A stretch of 15,289 bases of DNA, from the NCBI GenBank assembly GCA_040006755.1, contig JBDTWJ010000084.1, positions 1 through 15,289 on the forward strand, in the 5' to 3' direction. Shown here in pieces: positions 12,978 to 15,289 of the stretch; position 1 is the first letter of the stretch, and each line of letters starts with the position of its first letter. The notes under the pieces were generated by a model. The model saw only the letters and a list, made by a program, of their open reading frames with translations. It had not been told where the DNA came from and ran no database searches. This stretch comes from JAENVT01 sp040006755 (GTDB taxonomy: Bacteria; Actinomycetota; Acidimicrobiia; Acidimicrobiales; Ilumatobacteraceae). The position numbers and the translations under genes were made by a program.

Positions 12978-15272
12978 ATGCGAATCTGGAAGGCACGTAG
13001 GAACAGGTCTGTTCGTGCTCATCTGGCTGCGATCGTCGTGGTGGTGATCGTCGTATTTGCCGGTGTCGGCGGCGTGTTGGGCTATGCGACCTGGCAGAAC
13101 TCGCAGCAGGACGCGAAGGCTGAGGCGGAATACCTGGCGGACTTCGCCGCCGGGCTCCTGGCCGAGAGCGCGGGGACGGCGCACGACCAGGCTCAGTCGA
13201 TCGCCGCGAATCCCGGCGTTGCACCACTGCTGACCGACCCGGCCAGTTGTACCTTGGATTTCAAGCTGCTGCTGTTTCCGAACAGCCACCTCGACATCGT
13301 TCGGTCGGATGGGACGATCGCATGCTCATCGGCCGACCTAGCCGCAGATGGTTCGACTCAGGTCGGCGCATCGTGGCTCCATGCGACGACCGCAGCGAGC
13401 GTCGTGTCAGAGATCTTCACCGATGCGGTGACCGGCGAACCGGCGATCGCCTTCGTGGCCCCTATCGAGGATGATGGTCGAGTCATTGGAAGCGTCGCCG
13501 TTGTCGTTCCGACCGCACAGATTGCACAGGTCGTTGCGAATACCTACGGCGGCACCCGCAACTACGACTTCGCACTGGTCGACTCGGTCTCGCGTCGAGT
13601 GCTGTCGTCCTCATCGCCGCGTGCCTCGACGGCCATGGATCCAATGCCGGGATATCTGTCTGCATCACACCCGGTTGCCGCGACAACTTGGTTGCTGATT
13701 GCGGGCGCCGATCCCGAGAACGTTCTCCAGTCGACTCGATCGGTGTTACTTCGCGGCGCCCTGCTCGGTGGCTGTGTCCTACTGGTCCTGATGGGGTCGA
13801 TGCTCATCGTGAATCGTCGAATCGCTCGTCCTCTTCGTGATTTGACCCGCGCTGTGGGCGGCGGAGGCACGCGTGTCGTCAACGCGTTGGGTTCAATCGA
13901 GGGCCCGACCGAGATCGAAGCACTCGCCGCAAGATTTCAGACCGTTTTCGCTGACCGCGATGCCTACGAAGCGCAGCTGTCGCACCAGGCGCTTCACGAC
14001 CCGTTGACCGGGCTCGCGAATCGCGCGCTGCTGGTCGAGCGGCTCAACGACGCGTTGGATCGAGCGGCGCGCGAACATCTCCGTGTTGTGGTGCTCTTCA
14101 TCGACCTCGACCGGTTCAAGCTCATCAACGACAGCCTCGGCCACGATGTCGGCGACACCGTTCTGGTCGAAGTCGCTCGCAGGGTTTCGCAGATCATTCC
14201 TGCCGGCGCAACCCTCGCCCGATTCGGGGGCGACGAACTCGTCGTCGCCGTCGAGATGTCCGATGACGAACAGTTACAGGGCCTCGTCGACGAGCTCCTC
14301 GCCGGCATCGTCGCGCCGATCCAAACATCGACCGCTGTGGTGCGGGTCACCGGCTCGATCGGTATCGCCATCAGTTCCGTGGGCCGTCGCGCGGTCGACC
14401 TCATCCGCGACGCGGACAACGCGATGTACGCCGCGAAGGAAGCTGGACGAGACAGAGCCGAGCGGTTCACCAGCCGTCTCCACGACCGAGCTGCCGCGCG
14501 ACTGACCCTGGCGACCGAGTTTCGGGTCGCACTCGACCGTGGTCAGCTTCACCTCGTCTATCAACCAAAGGTCGAGCTCGACACAGGCAAAATCGTAGGC
14601 GTCGAGGCTCTGTTGCGCTGGGACCACCCGACCCTCGGGTCGGTGCCGCCAGTCACGTTCATTCCCATCGCCGAGGAAACCGAGGCGATCATCCGTGTCG
14701 GCGAGTTCGTGCTCGAGCAGGCATGCCACCAAGCCATGACATGGCGCCGCGCAGGCATCGAGTTGACGATGGCGGTCAACATCTCCGGTCGACAGCTCAA
14801 CGATGGGGGACTGCCGCTCCAGGTCGCCACCGCGTTGGCACTTTCCGGCCTTCCACCCGAACTTCTCTACCTCGAGCTGACCGAAACTCTGTTGATGACG
14901 GACACGCTCGTCACCCAGCGCAGCATCGAGCGCCTCCACGATCTCGGCGCACGACTGAGCATCGACGACTTTGGTACCGGCTACTCGTCGCTTGCATATC
15001 TGCATCGCTTCCCCGTTGACGAATTGAAGATCGACCGAGCGTTCGTCAGCGACCTCACAAGTGCGGCCCGTCCGTCGCCGCTGGTGTCGGCGATGGTTGC
15101 GATGGGCAAGGCACTCGGCTTGGAGATCGTCGCCGAAGGCGTTGAAACACCTGATCAGGCCGCACAACTCCGCGCCCTCGGTTGCGACAAAGCTCAAGGC
15201 TATCTCTTCGCCCGACCGCAACACCCCGACGCAATCGCAGCACTCTTCGACCGCGTTCCCATCCCGATCTGA
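12978..15272 (+). CDS. Membrane sensor GGDEF-EAL protein (cyclic-di-GMP metabolism)
   Basis: The 764-residue protein has a short basic N terminus, TM1 (about 17-38), an extracytoplasmic Cache-like sensor (about 39-255), TM2 (about 257-278), a HAMP-like linker (RRIARPLRDLTRAVGG), a GGDEF domain (about 335-500) and an EAL domain (about 510-755). The diguanylate cyclase signature is ARFGGDEL (417-421 GGDEL), conservative. The inhibitory RxxD site expected a few residues before it is absent, so product inhibition there is unlikely. The phosphodiesterase motifs look complete: EALLRW (E543), NISGRQL, ELTET, DDFGTGYSSL, KIDRAF, EGVET and GYLFARP. It could make, degrade or switch between activities; the EAL half looks at least as intact. 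The start at 12978 has GGAG 9 nt upstream; ATG at 12948 is an in-frame alternative. It is transcribed alone. Confidence 0.92.
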   Translation: MRIWKARRNRSVRAHLAAIVVVVIVVFAGVGGVLGYATWQNSQQDAKAEAEYLADFAAGLLAESAGTAHDQAQSIAANPGVAPLLTDPASCTLDFKLLLFPNSHLDIVRSDGTIACSSADLAADGSTQVGASWLHATTAASVVSEIFTDAVTGEPAIAFVAPIEDDGRVIGSVAVVVPTAQIAQVVANTYGGTRNYDFALVDSVSRRVLSSSSPRASTAMDPMPGYLSASHPVAATTWLLIAGADPENVLQSTRSVLLRGALLGGCVLLVLMGSMLIVNRRIARPLRDLTRAVGGGGTRVVNALGSIEGPTEIEALAARFQTVFADRDAYEAQLSHQALHDPLTGLANRALLVERLNDALDRAAREHLRVVVLFIDLDRFKLINDSLGHDVGDTVLVEVARRVSQIIPAGATLARFGGDELVVAVEMSDDEQLQGLVDELLAGIVAPIQTSTAVVRVTGSIGIAISSVGRRAVDLIRDADNAMYAAKEAGRDRAERFTSRLHDRAAARLTLATEFRVALDRGQLHLVYQPKVELDTGKIVGVEALLRWDHPTLGSVPPVTFIPIAEETEAIIRVGEFVLEQACHQAMTWRRAGIELTMAVNISGRQLNDGGLPLQVATALALSGLPPELLYLELTETLLMTDTLVTQRSIERLHDLGARLSIDDFGTGYSSLAYLHRFPVDELKIDRAFVSDLTSAARPSPLVSAMVAMGKALGLEIVAEGVETPDQAAQLRALGCDKAQGYLFARPQHPDAIAALFDRVPIPI

Positions 15273-15289
15273 GACCAGCGCGCGGAGAG

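Noticed and set aside
14274..15224. A 316-residue minus-strand frame opposite the EAL domain.
   Set aside because: It lies wholly antisense to intact EAL motifs and has no family resemblance or start signals.

Overview
The window is high-GC DNA with short intergenic gaps and genes on both strands. Its gene families (SARP/AfsR-type regulator, GAF-ANTAR protein, PadR-VOC pair, cydAB of actinobacterial type, GGDEF-EAL protein, sparse Shine-Dalgarno use with a possible leaderless start) suggest an actinobacterium. An Acidimicrobiia/Ilumatobacter-like host is my best guess, but nothing here proves it. I see no tRNA, rRNA, CRISPR array or insertion sequence.

Layout. Positions 2-1285 hold two plus-strand iron-related genes: the 3' part of a ferritin-like protein and a low-affinity iron permease whose last 46 codons are displaced by a one-base frameshift. 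A six-helix membrane protein of unknown function follows (1350-2099). It converges on a secreted subtilisin-like protease (2158-3909, minus) across a strong hairpin. Next on the minus strand is a two-gene unit, a VOC/glyoxalase-fold protein and a PadR repressor that overlap by ATGA, with a palindromic operator candidate upstream. A TTG-initiated, membrane-anchored orphan protein (4985-5476) meets a GAF-ANTAR regulator (minus, 5484-6200) tail to tail with only 7 bp between them. Divergent from that regulator is a tyrosine-recombinase-like protein (6384-7268) that keeps the catalytic Tyr but has lost several other catalytic residues.

The largest gene is a 999-residue SARP-NB-ARC-TPR regulator (7359-10358, minus). 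It diverges from a SAM-dependent methyltransferase gene and a cupin gene, which may be its targets. The shared intergenic region contains three copies of a CTTGCA/TGCAAG element, one of which overlaps the regulator's ribosome binding site.

The stretch 11800-12850 (minus) is the wreck of a cydAB (cytochrome bd oxidase) operon: about the last 65 codons of cydA, the original ATGA overlap, and a cydB with a frameshift and no C terminus. The window closes with a complete membrane-bound GGDEF-EAL cyclic-di-GMP enzyme carrying an extracytoplasmic sensor domain.

The most notable points are the cydAB relic, the catalytically degraded recombinase, the three-part repeat in the regulator/methyltransferase region, and the Asp/His repeat tail of the protease. 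I found no coherent new multi-gene defence or metabolic system. Most of the window is ordinary chromosomal content with local decay.
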